Source of the DNA: a bacterium | Lineage (GTDB): Bacteria > Zhuqueibacterota > Zhuqueibacteria > Residuimicrobiales > Oceaniaggregativiventaceae | Assembly (NCBI GenBank): GCA_029565675.1 | Contig: JAKQNP010000051.1 | Coordinates: forward strand, 62,001 to 126,000 | Direction of reading: 5' to 3' | DNA length: 64,000 nt | Part shown: positions 8,135 through 16,353 of the stretch, one piece after another | Position numbering within the stretch: position 1 is the first letter of the stretch | How the letters are laid out: the number at the start of each line of letters is the position of its first letter | Translations under genes and position numbers: made by a program | Notes under the pieces: generated by a model | The model's input: the letters and a program-made list of their open reading frames with translations, nothing else | What the model was told of the DNA's origin: nothing | The model's database searches: none

Positions 8135-10168
8135 TTACCAAATTTTGGCGCGCTCACCGGTTTCACGATAGAGCGGCTTGCCGGGTTCAACGGCAAACGC
8201 CGCAAAAAATTCGGGCATATTGGTGAGCGGCCCGTTGACTCGAAAGTTGCCCGGCGAATGTACATCCTCTTTGACGCGGCGCATCAGCTCTTTGTCGCGG
8301 ATGTTCTGGCGCCACACCTGTGCATAGGCGAGAAAGAAACGCTGTTCCGGTGAAAAGCCGTCAATCGCCTGTGCCTCTGGTTTTCCCTTGCGAGAATTCT
8401 GATAGGCGGTGTAGGCGATGTTCAGGCCGCCGAGATCGGCGATATTTTCCCCCAGCGTCAATTCGCCATTGATATGCAAGGTATCGAATACGGCAAATCG
8501 ATTGAACTGATCGACCAGCACCTGGGTTCGTTCCTTAAAGCGCTTTGCATCTTCCTCGGTCCACCAGTCGTTCAGATTGCCGTTCATGTCGTATTGCCGT
8601 CCCTGATCGTCGAATCCGTGCGTCATCTCGTGGCCGATAACCACGCCGATGGCGCCGTAATTGACCGCATCGTCCGCCTCCATGTTGAAAAATGGGAATT
8701 GCAGAATTGCAGCCGGAAAAACCACTTCGTTCAGCACGGGGTGGTAATAGGCATTGACCGTTTGCGGGACCATTTCCCATTTTTCGCGATCGACCGGCTT
8801 GTCAATTTCAGCCAATTCCCTTCGCAGGTTGAATCGGCGGGCGCGCAGAACATTTTGCACAAAACTGTCGTCGCCTAATTCCAGAGTGCTGTAATCGATC
8901 CACTTGTCTGGATAACCGATCTTGACGTTCATGTGTTCGAGCTTTTCCTGCGCTTTCTGTTTGGTCTCTTCGCTCATCCAGTCCAACAACGCGATGCGTT
9001 GGCCGAGGGCGATTTTAAGGTTGGCGACCAATTCGAGCATTCTGCTTTTGGCTGCGGCCGGAAAATACTTTTCCACATAGAGTTGGCCCAAAGCTTCGCC
9101 CATGGCGCCATTAACGGCGCCCAGAACTCGCTTCCAGCGCGGTCTTTGCGCTTTGCGGCCCGATAAAACCGTGCCATAAAAATGAAAATCCTGATCGACA
9201 AACGCTTTGTTCAGATAGGCGGCGGTAGAGTTGACCAGGTTCCAGCGGCAATAGGTCTGCCAATCTGCCACCGGTATCGATTCGATCATCGCACTGATCT
9301 CTTTAAAGAACAGGGGCTGGCCGACGTTCAGGCTGTCGAGTTCACCAAACCCGCGCTTGGCGAGGTAGTCTGGCCAGGCAAAACTCGGCGATGCGGAAAC
9401 CAGTTCTTCAATTCGCATTTTGTTGTAGGTTTTTTGCGGGTCGCGCATCTCCAGACGGCTCATCGACGCTTTGGCAAGCCGTGTTTCGATTTGAAGCACG
9501 GTCTGGGCATAGGCGGCTGCTTGCTCCGGTGTGTCGCCCAGCAATTCAAACATTGCCTGCAGATGGGCTAGATACTCCCGCCGCAGTTCTTGCGAGCGAT
9601 CGTCGTTTTCGAGATAATAGTCGCGGTCCGGCATGCCCAGCCCACCCTGCGTCAGCTGGGCAATCACTTGATTGCTGTTTTTTTCGTCCTGGCCGGCCCA
9701 AAAATGAAAGAGCGACGAAATACCGCAATCGTGCATCCAGGCGATTTGTTCGCGAACCTGGTTAACGGTTTTTAAACTGTCGATGCGGCTAAACTCGGCG
9801 GCCAGCGGTGCCAAACCCTGTTCTTCGATTTGCACCGTGTCCATGCCCATGGTGTAAAAAAGGCCGATTTTTTGCCAATTGCCGCCTCTTTTGTCGGCTT
9901 TGCTGGCGGCTTCATCCAGCAGTGCTTTGATATCGTCGTTGTTGCGTTCGGCCAACTGCTCAAACGCACTGTATCGGCTAAAATCGTCCGGAACAGGATT
10001 TTGCGCCATCCAATTGCCGTTGGCATAGCGGAAAAAATCCACGCCCGGTTCGACGGTCAGGTCCATATTGGCGGGGTTGAGCGGCGGTTCGCCGTGCCTG
10101 GACTGCTTTTCACAACCGATTTGCAGCATCAGAGGGATGATCAGCAAAAGGGCAAACTCAGTTTTCAC
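8135..10168 (-). CDS. M13 (neprilysin/PepO) family metallopeptidase lipoprotein
   Basis: 677 residues from a GTG at 10168, chosen because GGAGAG lies 5 bases upstream and translation then begins directly with a lipoprotein signal (LLLIIPLMLQIGC). The zinc motif HEMTH is at about residue 513, followed by GENIADLGG giving the glutamate ligand, and the substrate-binding NAYYHP motif precedes it, all diagnostic of M13 endopeptidases. The mature length matches bacterial PepO (about 630-700). Such enzymes cleave oligopeptides; a periplasmic, lipid-anchored location is inferred. It lies 31 bases upstream of the GH13 gene on the same strand and may be co-transcribed with it. Confidence 0.93.
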   Translation of the reverse strand: MKTEFALLLIIPLMLQIGCEKQSRHGEPPLNPANMDLTVEPGVDFFRYANGNWMAQNPVPDDFSRYSAFEQLAERNNDDIKALLDEAASKADKRGGNWQKIGLFYTMGMDTVQIEEQGLAPLAAEFSRIDSLKTVNQVREQIAWMHDCGISSLFHFWAGQDEKNSNQVIAQLTQGGLGMPDRDYYLENDDRSQELRREYLAHLQAMFELLGDTPEQAAAYAQTVLQIETRLAKASMSRLEMRDPQKTYNKMRIEELVSASPSFAWPDYLAKRGFGELDSLNVGQPLFFKEISAMIESIPVADWQTYCRWNLVNSTAAYLNKAFVDQDFHFYGTVLSGRKAQRPRWKRVLGAVNGAMGEALGQLYVEKYFPAAAKSRMLELVANLKIALGQRIALLDWMSEETKQKAQEKLEHMNVKIGYPDKWIDYSTLELGDDSFVQNVLRARRFNLRRELAEIDKPVDREKWEMVPQTVNAYYHPVLNEVVFPAAILQFPFFNMEADDAVNYGAIGVVIGHEMTHGFDDQGRQYDMNGNLNDWWTEEDAKRFKERTQVLVDQFNRFAVFDTLHINGELTLGENIADLGGLNIAYTAYQNSRKGKPEAQAIDGFSPEQRFFLAYAQVWRQNIRDKELMRRVKEDVHSPGNFRVNGPLTNMPEFFAAFAVEPGKPLYRETGERAKIW

Positions 10169-10568
10169 TTTTTCTCTCCATTTTTCTGTTAAACCAAATT
10201 CGGTGCGTCTCTGCAGGGCGACCTTCAAATTGCGGCCAAATCCTTCGCTGTTGACAGCCCCTATCGCGGCGCGGGGACTCGATTCAAAAATTGTGCATTT
10301 TGTGCATAAAGATATTGAATACGCACAAATTATGCAACGGCTTTCCTAATCCATTGATGGCTGTTTTTTTTTCATCCGGCAAAACACAGCGCCATCTCTA
10401 CTTTTAGCTGCAACCGCAACAAAGGCAATTGTGCTTTGCAATGAGGAGTTGCGCAAATGGCACGGAAAACACTTTCATTTTCCACTAAAAAATGATATCT
10501 TGGCGAAATTTGAGTTGTTTGGTCGATGACGACCACTCGGGCGGGTTTCTCTATAAAGAGGCTTCATT
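10169..10568. other. Divergent promoter region between M13 and M19 peptidase genes
   Basis: About 400 bases without a gene, between outward-facing genes. It is AT-rich toward the M19 side. The sequence TTGTGCAT occurs twice in direct orientation (10291-10298 and 10300-10307), and a related inverted half (CGCACAA, then TTATGCAA) follows at 10322-10336. This could be an operator, but no regulator gene adjoins it. Confidence 0.4.
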
Positions 10569-11798
10569 TTGCACATCCAAAACAGGTTGGTTTGCGGGCA
10601 GCTGTCGGTGGGATGGATCTTGCTGATCGTCCTTGTACTGTTTTCTTGCACTCCCCGGATCACTCCCGATGACGTGCACCAGCGATTGTTGACCCTCGAT
10701 TCGCATGTCGATACGCCCTTGCTGATGATCATTGGAGCTGTCGATGCAGGAGAACGTGCCGATTCTGCCAGCCTCAGCAAGTTGGATTGGGTGCGCATGC
10801 GGGAAGGTGGTCTGGACGCCGTATTCTTCGCCGCCTTTGTTGGCCAAGGACCTCGTACGTCGGCCGGCTATAACAGAGCCACAAAACGCGTTGATGCTTT
10901 GCTCGATTGTATCGATTCAACCTTGGCTGCACATCCTGATCTGGCAGCGTTGGCTTTGATTGCTGACGATGCCGAAAGATTGGCGAACGAAGGCCTGGCG
11001 GCGGTCTATCTCGGGATTGAAAACGGCTATGCCATCGGTCGTGAGTTGAGCTTTCTGGACCGTTATTATAACCGCGGAGTGCGCTATATTACCCTCTGCC
11101 ACACCCTGAACAACGATATTTGTGATTCGTCAACGGATCCGAAAGGTCCGGAACACGGGGGGCTTTCGCTTCTGGGGAAAGAGGTGGTGCAGCGGATGAA
11201 CGACCTGGGCATGCTGGTCGACCTTTCGCATGCTTCGGATGCCACATTTTTTGATGTCTTGCCGATCAGCACAACACCTGTCATCGCCTCTCATTCCGGC
11301 GCCCGGGCAGTCTGCGACCACCCGCGCAATTTGAGCGACGAAATGCTGCAGGCCCTAGCCAACCATGGCGGAGTGGTGCAGGTTTGTCTGTTCAGCGGTT
11401 ATGTGAAAATCTTGTCGCCGAGTCCCCAGCGCGAAGCTGCGCTGCAAGAGTGGGAAGAGCGCTATTCGTCGAAGACCAACCTCAGCCCTGCCGTGCGCCG
11501 GCAAGCCGAAGAAGAACGGCGGGCGATCGATCGCCGCTATCTACCATCGCTGGCCACAGTGGCGGATCTGGTCGACCATATCGATCATATTGTCGCGGTC
11601 GCCGGAATCGACCATGTCGGTATCGGTTCTGATTTCGACGGAGGTGGCGGTTTACAGGATTGTCAGGATGTCGCGCAGATGCCCGCGATCACGCGCGAAT
11701 TGCTTCGCCGCGGCTACGCAGTCGATGAAGTGCAAAAAATCTGGAGCGGCAATTTCCTGCGCGTTATGCGCCAGGCGGAAAACAACAGAAGGGAATAA
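10569..11798 (+). CDS. M19 renal-dipeptidase family lipoprotein
   Basis: 409 residues from a TTG at 10569, supported by AAAGAGG 7 bases upstream and by an immediate lipoprotein signal (ILLIVLVLFSC, lipid Cys 27). The zinc motif H46-x-D48 is in LDSHVDTP, the bridging glutamate is in YLGIENGYAI, and histidines follow in DLSHASD and IASHSGAR; GIGSDFDGGGG is the family's C-terminal signature. M19 dipeptidases hydrolyse dipeptides, including D-amino-acid-containing ones. Together with the M13 lipoprotein transcribed in the opposite direction, it suggests a periplasmic peptide-degrading pair. It is followed 15 bases later by a CDP-alcohol phosphatidyltransferase, probably in the same operon. Confidence 0.92.
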   Translation: MHIQNRLVCGQLSVGWILLIVLVLFSCTPRITPDDVHQRLLTLDSHVDTPLLMIIGAVDAGERADSASLSKLDWVRMREGGLDAVFFAAFVGQGPRTSAGYNRATKRVDALLDCIDSTLAAHPDLAALALIADDAERLANEGLAAVYLGIENGYAIGRELSFLDRYYNRGVRYITLCHTLNNDICDSSTDPKGPEHGGLSLLGKEVVQRMNDLGMLVDLSHASDATFFDVLPISTTPVIASHSGARAVCDHPRNLSDEMLQALANHGGVVQVCLFSGYVKILSPSPQREAALQEWEERYSSKTNLSPAVRRQAEEERRAIDRRYLPSLATVADLVDHIDHIVAVAGIDHVGIGSDFDGGGGLQDCQDVAQMPAITRELLRRGYAVDEVQKIWSGNFLRVMRQAENNRRE

Positions 11799-11813
11799 CA
11801 AACAGGAAATGGT

Positions 11814-12437
11814 ATGATCGTAAAAGTGCGGGAGCTGGGCACTCTGCCGAATCTAATCAGTCTGAGCCGTTTGATAATGGTCATTCCGGCCGCTTATTTG
11901 ATCAAAATCAACACCGAAAGCGGAAACCGGCTGCTCCTTCTCCTGGCGGTCTTGATCATTCTATCTGATTTTATCGATGGATATCTCAGCCGCCGAATGG
12001 GCCTGGTCACTGATCTGGGAAAGCTGCTCGATCCGGTGGTTGACAAGGTTTGTATGTTTATCGGCCTGCTCAGCCTGATATTCTATCGCGGATTTCCTGC
12101 CTCGTTGGCGGTTTTTCTGGTCTACCGCGATCTGTTGATCATCATCATCGGTTTTATCATTATTCGCAAAAGTCAACAAGCCATAATGGCCAATTTTTGG
12201 GGCAAACTCAATACCCTGCTTGTCTCTTTGACGATGTTTTTATTCATGATCGGGGTGGATAACGGGGTTTTCAAGATCTGTCTGATCGGCAGCCATTTTA
12301 CAATTTTGGCATCAGGACTCTCTTATTATGCTTTTGCCGAGTCGGTTCTCTTTGAGCAGCGCAACTGCATCAATGGTTTCCGCATTACAATGTTTCTATT
12401 GACGATATCGGTTATTTTTCTTGCGCTGAGAATATGA
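11814..12437 (+). CDS. CDP-alcohol phosphatidyltransferase
   Basis: 207 residues with about six membrane helices. The complete family motif is present as D55-G-x2-S-R60-x8-G69-x3-D73-x3-D77, with Ser in place of the usual Ala before Arg. These aspartates bind the metal and CDP moiety when a phosphatidyl group is moved from CDP-diacylglycerol to an alcohol acceptor. Size and N-terminal 'LPNLISLSRL' resemble PgsA-type phosphatidylglycerophosphate synthases, but the acceptor cannot be fixed from sequence alone. AGGAAA precedes the ATG. The gene converges on the HesB-like gene, with stops only 6 bases apart. Confidence 0.88.
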   Translation: MIVKVRELGTLPNLISLSRLIMVIPAAYLIKINTESGNRLLLLLAVLIILSDFIDGYLSRRMGLVTDLGKLLDPVVDKVCMFIGLLSLIFYRGFPASLAVFLVYRDLLIIIIGFIIIRKSQQAIMANFWGKLNTLLVSLTMFLFMIGVDNGVFKICLIGSHFTILASGLSYYAFAESVLFEQRNCINGFRITMFLLTISVIFLALRI

Positions 12438-12443
12438 CGGTTT

Positions 12444-12746
12444 TCAGCAGCTGGCGCCTTCGAACAGGACGATAAACCGTTGGCCAAAAAGGGTATCGAT
12501 AAAATCGATGGTCATCGGTCCGTACAGCGCCGCAATTTTATCAATTACCGCATCCCAGACGATTTGACTGCCTTCGATATCCAGAGAACCGGCTTCATTT
12601 TCCAACTTGTCTTTGACCTGAACCAGGCCCATCTTGGGGCCTCCTCAACCATAACCGGAAATGATGATGCGAAAACGAGGCGCTTCGACGGCAGCCGCTG
12701 CGTGTTCTCTGAAACCTGCTTGTGCTTTAGGTGTGATGTGGATCAT
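12444..12746 (-). CDS. HesB/IscA-like protein with in-frame TGA (candidate selenoprotein)
   Basis: Read from the ATG at 12746 (AGGAG 7 bases upstream), the gene runs 33 codons, meets TGA at 12645-12647, and continues in frame for 66 codons to a stop at 12444-12446, giving 100 residues, the size of HesB/IscA domains. N-terminal MIHITPKAQAGF matches the family start. The TGA falls exactly at the conserved cysteine of the G-C-G-GP loop (ISGYG-TGA-GGPKMGL). The downstream half keeps family features (MTIDFIDT…RFIVLFEG) and ends GASC, a C-terminal Cys near the position of the IscA C-x-C. HesB-like selenoproteins are a known bacterial family, so Sec at position 34 is the best reading; a nonsense mutation is the alternative. 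A hairpin follows the TGA directly. IscA relatives carry Fe-S clusters or iron, and here the Sec would replace a cluster-ligand cysteine. No sel genes lie in the window. Confidence 0.82.
12619..12647 (-). promoter_or_regulatory. SECIS-like hairpin at the recoded TGA
   Basis: On the coding strand the TGA is followed two bases later by a perfect 6-bp stem AGGCCC/GGGCCU (12642-12637 with 12630-12625) closing a 6-base loop CAAGAU that contains a G. The UGA itself can pair with UCA at 12619-12621, placing the stop codon at the foot of the hairpin. This is the layout of bacterial SECIS elements, although the apical loop is rather close to the UGA. The G-C-rich codons of GGP also make some pairing possible by chance. 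Confidence 0.55.
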
Positions 12747-12913
12747 GTTCTTCTCCTGAACAGAAACCGGCTTGGTGGTCTACAAAACCAAATGTAGCAA
12801 AAGCCTTTATTTGAAACAAGGTTTCGCTTGCTTGCAAGCACATGAGCGCCGCATTTTGCCGTGTTCCTTTGGTGGTCTGCAAAGCCCAGGCGAACAACCA
12901 ACGGTACAAAACA

Positions 12914-13234
12914 ATGGATGGTTTTTTTGTCTATATACTCGAGTGTGCCGGCAATCGTTTCTATACAGGTTACAGCCGCGATGCGCGGCGGCGCTATCGC
13001 CAGCACTGCCGCGGCCAGGCACGCTGCCGCTTTACCGCTGCTTTTCCTCCGATACATCCCTCTGCTTGTTGGCGTGTGCCTGGCTCCCGCTCTCAGGCGA
13101 TGCGCCTCGAGCGTTGGCTTCAGGCGCAATCGCGCCTTCAAAAGGAAGAATTGATCCGCACGCCGGCAAAGCTGGCTCTGATTTTCCCTGAGCTGAATCT
13201 GCAAATCGAAGCAGTGGGGGAATGGTCGCGCTAG
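12914..13234 (+). CDS. GIY-YIG domain protein (YhbQ/UPF0213-like)
   Basis: 106 residues from the ATG at 12914; the frame is open further upstream but the domain starts here (DGFFVYILEC). The GIY-like VYI and YIG-like YTG triplets (YTGYSRD), the ARRRYRQH segment and the RLERWLQ glutamate region follow the order of small standalone GIY-YIG proteins of about 80-110 residues. Such proteins have a nuclease fold and are implicated in DNA metabolism, but most are uncharacterised. The pattern K/R-rich tail 'LQKEELIRTPAKLAL' is family-typical. No strong ribosome site is visible. It faces away from the HesB-like gene and converges on the URO-D-like gene with 3 bases between stops. Confidence 0.8.
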   Translation: MDGFFVYILECAGNRFYTGYSRDARRRYRQHCRGQARCRFTAAFPPIHPSACWRVPGSRSQAMRLERWLQAQSRLQKEELIRTPAKLALIFPELNLQIEAVGEWSR

Positions 13235-13237
13235 TCA

Positions 13238-14260
13238 TCAACCTTGGCTGCCGGTGGCTGCACGCGCCATGCTCAACACATTTTCTGCCGACACATTGGG
13301 CAGCAGGGCTTCGTGGCTCGGGCTGACGATGAGATGGGGTCCCAGGCAGGCGATCACTCTCTCGACATCTGCCGCAACTTCTTTTGGCGTCGCATTGACC
13401 AGCAGATTCTGGGTATCGATGCCGCCGAGGAAAGTGATGCGGCCGCCGAACGATTCCGCCAGTTTTTCTGCATTCATGTTCGCCGCCAGCGCCTGCAGCG
13501 GGTGCAGACAATCCACTCCCGCCGAAATCAGCCGGTCGATCACTTTGTAAATCGAGCCGCAGGAATGCAGAATGACCTGCAAGCCGTATGAGTGGGCCAG
13601 GTCCGTGAATCTTTGGAACCACGGCATGACAAATCGATCAAACAGCGCCGGGCTCATGATCAGGTCGAGCTGGGTGCCGAAATCATTGCCGAAGAAGAAA
13701 CCGTCGAGAAGGCCTGCTGTTCTTTCAAAGACCATGCGGTTGGCATCGTAGTAGAATTGACAGACGCGGTCGGTCGCTCCAAGCACCACTTCCGGACACT
13801 CGTACATCTTGACCAAATAGGCTTCCATGCCAAACAGATCCATCAGGTGGTGATAAAACGGGGTCCAGAAACCGCCGGCGCGGTAAAAGTCGCCGGCATG
13901 GTGCAGCGCAGCGATATAGTCGTCCAGATGGACATAGTCGACGCTCGGCCATTCGTATTCGTCCAGCTGGTCGACTGAGGTGCAATTGGCCAACGGTCCG
14001 GCCTGGCCATGGCTTTTTTTCTGCATGAATTCGTGAAATGGCATCTCGCCTCTGGGATGGCGATAAAAAGATGGAAATTGTTCCGGTCGAATCCAGCGAT
14101 AATCGTCGCCGAGCAGCCGGCGCAAGCTCTCTTCGTTGTCGGTGTGAAAATGGCGAAAATAGAGAGGAAACGTGTCCGGATGGGGATTGCCGAGCCAGAA
14201 TCCACAGCGGTCGGCGGGCTCACGAGCGATCAGAGCACGAATGCGTTCGCGACTGTTCAT
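13238..14260 (-). CDS. Uroporphyrinogen decarboxylase (URO-D/MtaA) family protein, copy 1
   Basis: 340 residues from the ATG at 14260 (GGAG 6 bases upstream); 59 extra upstream codons are open but non-family-like. The TIM-barrel URO-D/methyltransferase family is recognised from MNSRERIRALIAREPADRCG, FGNDFGTQLDLIMSPALF, then H232-S-C234-G followed by GVDCLHPLQ and ITFLGGIDTQNLL. The H-x-C pair matches the zinc-binding motif of MtaA/MtbA methylcobamide:thiol methyltransferases, but the distal cysteine is not found where expected (SPSHEALLPN instead). True heme-pathway HemE is unlikely because the arginine-rich N-terminal motif is absent. It is one of four relatives in this window, most lying near sugar genes. 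Substrate unknown. Confidence 0.82.
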   Translation of the reverse strand: MNSRERIRALIAREPADRCGFWLGNPHPDTFPLYFRHFHTDNEESLRRLLGDDYRWIRPEQFPSFYRHPRGEMPFHEFMQKKSHGQAGPLANCTSVDQLDEYEWPSVDYVHLDDYIAALHHAGDFYRAGGFWTPFYHHLMDLFGMEAYLVKMYECPEVVLGATDRVCQFYYDANRMVFERTAGLLDGFFFGNDFGTQLDLIMSPALFDRFVMPWFQRFTDLAHSYGLQVILHSCGSIYKVIDRLISAGVDCLHPLQALAANMNAEKLAESFGGRITFLGGIDTQNLLVNATPKEVAADVERVIACLGPHLIVSPSHEALLPNVSAENVLSMARAATGSQG

Positions 14261-14431
14261 TTTGTTCTCCACAGGATCTATCGATTGCGGCATCACACAG
14301 CGGATGCGATTAACGACAAAATAAGAAATACAGCGATCAAAACAAACCATTTTGCTTTTTAGCCGGGAAAATTTATATTGCCCATGTTCGATCAATCGGT
14401 TCGAATCCGGGTCAAACCTGGAGGAGGTGGC

Positions 14432-15901
14432 ATGCAAATCCCGGATCCTTTTACTTCAATTCGTCAAGAGATCGTCGGTATTGATCTCAAGTTCCGTACC
14501 CCTTGCGGAGAAAAAACGCTTCTCTACGCCGATTGGACTGCCTCCGGCCGCCTCTACCGCCCGATCGAGCAGCGTTTGAGCGAAACCATTGGCCCGTATG
14601 TCGGTAATACCCATTCCGAACTCAGCGTAACCGGCACCTGCATGACACGCGCCTATCACCATGCGCAGAACATCATCAAAAAACATGTCAATGCCGCTAA
14701 AGATGATGTGTTGATCCATACCGGATTCGGGATGACGGCGGCGGTCAACAAATTTCAGCGGTTGTTGGGGCTCAAAATACCCGAACAGTTTTGTTCGAAT
14801 TTCCATATCCCCGATCCTGTTCGTCCGCTGGTCTTGATCACCCACATGGAGCACCACAGCAACCAGACTTCCTGGCTGGAAACGATTGCCGAAGTGGTTG
14901 TGTTGCCGCCCGGCCCAAATGGCTTGGTCGATCTCGATCGATTGGAGGACCGGTTAAAAAAATACCGCGATCGGCCATTGAAATTCGGCGCATTTACCGC
15001 CTGTTCCAATGTCACCGGCATCCGCACCCCTGTCCACCAAATGGCGTCATTGATGCACCGATACGGCGGCTATTGCTTTGTCGATTATGCCGCTTGCGCA
15101 CCCTATGATTCCATCGATATGCATCCAGCCGACCCAATGGAAAAATTGGATGCCATCTATTTTTCACCGCATAAATTTCTTGGCGGACCCGGTTCTTCCG
15201 GGGTGCTGATTTTTGATTCACAACTTTACCGCAACCGCGTGCCCGACCAGCCCGGCGGCGGAACTGTGGAATGGACCAATCCCTGGGGAGAACACCGCTA
15301 TGTCGCCGACATCGAAGTGCGCGAAGACGGCGGCACCCCCGGTTTTCTCCAATCGATCCGCGCCGCCCTGGCCGTCCGACTCAAGGAGCAGATGGGAGTC
15401 GATGCCATACACCAGCGCGAAGCCGAATGGACCGCCCGGCTTTTCAGCGGTCTGCGCCGCACTTCCGGGCTGCATCTGCTGGCCGATTCTGTAGAAGAAC
15501 GGCTGGGGATCTTTTCATTTTTTCTCGATTCGGTTCATTACAGCCTGGCGGTCAAGTTGCTCAACGATCGCTTCGGCATACAGGTGCGTGGCGGTTGCTC
15601 ATGCGCCGGCACCTATGGCCACTATCTCTTGCATGTGGATCCCAATCGATCGAAGAAAATCACCGATAAAATCGATCACGGCGATCTCTCCGATAAGCCC
15701 GGTTGGGTCCGGCTTTCGGTTCATCCGACGACGACAGAAGAGGAGATCGACCGGCTGATCGATGCATTGCATCAAATCACCAAACACGGCGAAAAGTGGG
15801 AAAAAGAGTATGTCTATTCCCGGCGAACCAACGAATTCCATCACCATCGCGAAAGTGACTACCAAACTCCTGTAGAGAGCTGGTTCGATCTTTCGGAATG
15901 A
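14432..15901 (+). CDS. Class V aminotransferase-fold PLP enzyme (NifS/SufS-like)
   Basis: 489 residues from the ATG at 14432, with GAGGAGG immediately upstream. YADWTASGRLYRPIE and GNTHSELS form the N-terminal family signature; SPHKFLGGPGSSG carries the PLP lysine (K248); the C-terminal GGCSCAGTYG has cysteines 389 and 391 in the region where SufS/NifS enzymes carry the catalytic cysteine. It is longer than SufS (about 410). Family members remove sulfur or selenium from (seleno)cysteine or cleave related substrates. With a HesB-like selenoprotein 1.7 kb away, a role in S or Se supply is tempting, but this is inference from proximity only. It is transcribed divergently from the URO-D-like gene, with 171 bases between starts. 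Confidence 0.82.
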   Translation: MQIPDPFTSIRQEIVGIDLKFRTPCGEKTLLYADWTASGRLYRPIEQRLSETIGPYVGNTHSELSVTGTCMTRAYHHAQNIIKKHVNAAKDDVLIHTGFGMTAAVNKFQRLLGLKIPEQFCSNFHIPDPVRPLVLITHMEHHSNQTSWLETIAEVVVLPPGPNGLVDLDRLEDRLKKYRDRPLKFGAFTACSNVTGIRTPVHQMASLMHRYGGYCFVDYAACAPYDSIDMHPADPMEKLDAIYFSPHKFLGGPGSSGVLIFDSQLYRNRVPDQPGGGTVEWTNPWGEHRYVADIEVREDGGTPGFLQSIRAALAVRLKEQMGVDAIHQREAEWTARLFSGLRRTSGLHLLADSVEERLGIFSFFLDSVHYSLAVKLLNDRFGIQVRGGCSCAGTYGHYLLHVDPNRSKKITDKIDHGDLSDKPGWVRLSVHPTTTEEEIDRLIDALHQITKHGEKWEKEYVYSRRTNEFHHHRESDYQTPVESWFDLSE

Positions 15902-16353
15902 ATCGGCAGAATGCCAAAATAATAGAATTTTTTCTTGCAATTTAGGCTTAAAATACCTACATCATTGATAATAAAAGACATAAAGACCATGAAGCGATTC
16001 GAATGAACAATCGAGAAAGGAAAGTCGCCACCCTGTGAGTGGGGAGACGGCCGGGGCAAATTCCAAACAGCCCCGATCCGATATTATGCTGATTTTTTTG
16101 CCGGACAATTTCATCTCCATCTCTGTCACCCTCATCTACCCCTTTTTCTATTTCTGAATCCAGCTTCGGGATAGCGGCTGTGTTGCGCTCCGGGTTCCGA
16201 AGTTATGGCTTCGTTTCCTCTGATCAAATCCTTCTTCTTTTCAGCTCGTTTATTCAATATTTTTCGTTGCCTGGCATCGCATCCAGCCATTAGATCTTAT
16301 CGACCCCATCGTGTGGCAACCTTTTGCCCTTGTCGTCAAACAGGAGTTTTGCT
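15902..16353 (+). other. Intergenic leader upstream of the beta-lysine cassette
   Basis: About 450 bases with no convincing gene. It probably holds the promoter and 5' leader of the aminomutase operon. At 16024-16075 there are two adjacent potential hairpins: CCAC/GTGG (16028-16041, embraced by GTC/GAC) and a perfect 6-bp stem CGGGGC/GCCCCG at 16052-16075. A salt- or lysine-responsive leader would be logical, but I do not recognise a known riboswitch. Confidence 0.35.

Noticed and set aside
12444-12632. Independent 62-residue ORF starting at 12632
   Set aside because: Its ATG has no ribosome site and lies inside the HesB-like domain. Reading through the TGA from 12746 explains the whole domain.
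14394-14412. GGTTCGAATCC resembling a tRNA T-loop
   Set aside because: Only three stem pairs form and no acceptor, D or anticodon arms surround it.
16024-16075. Possible cobalamin riboswitch resemblance (GCCACCCTGTGAGTGGGGAGAC)
   Set aside because: The surrounding conserved boxes are absent, and the downstream aminomutase uses SAM and PLP, not B12.
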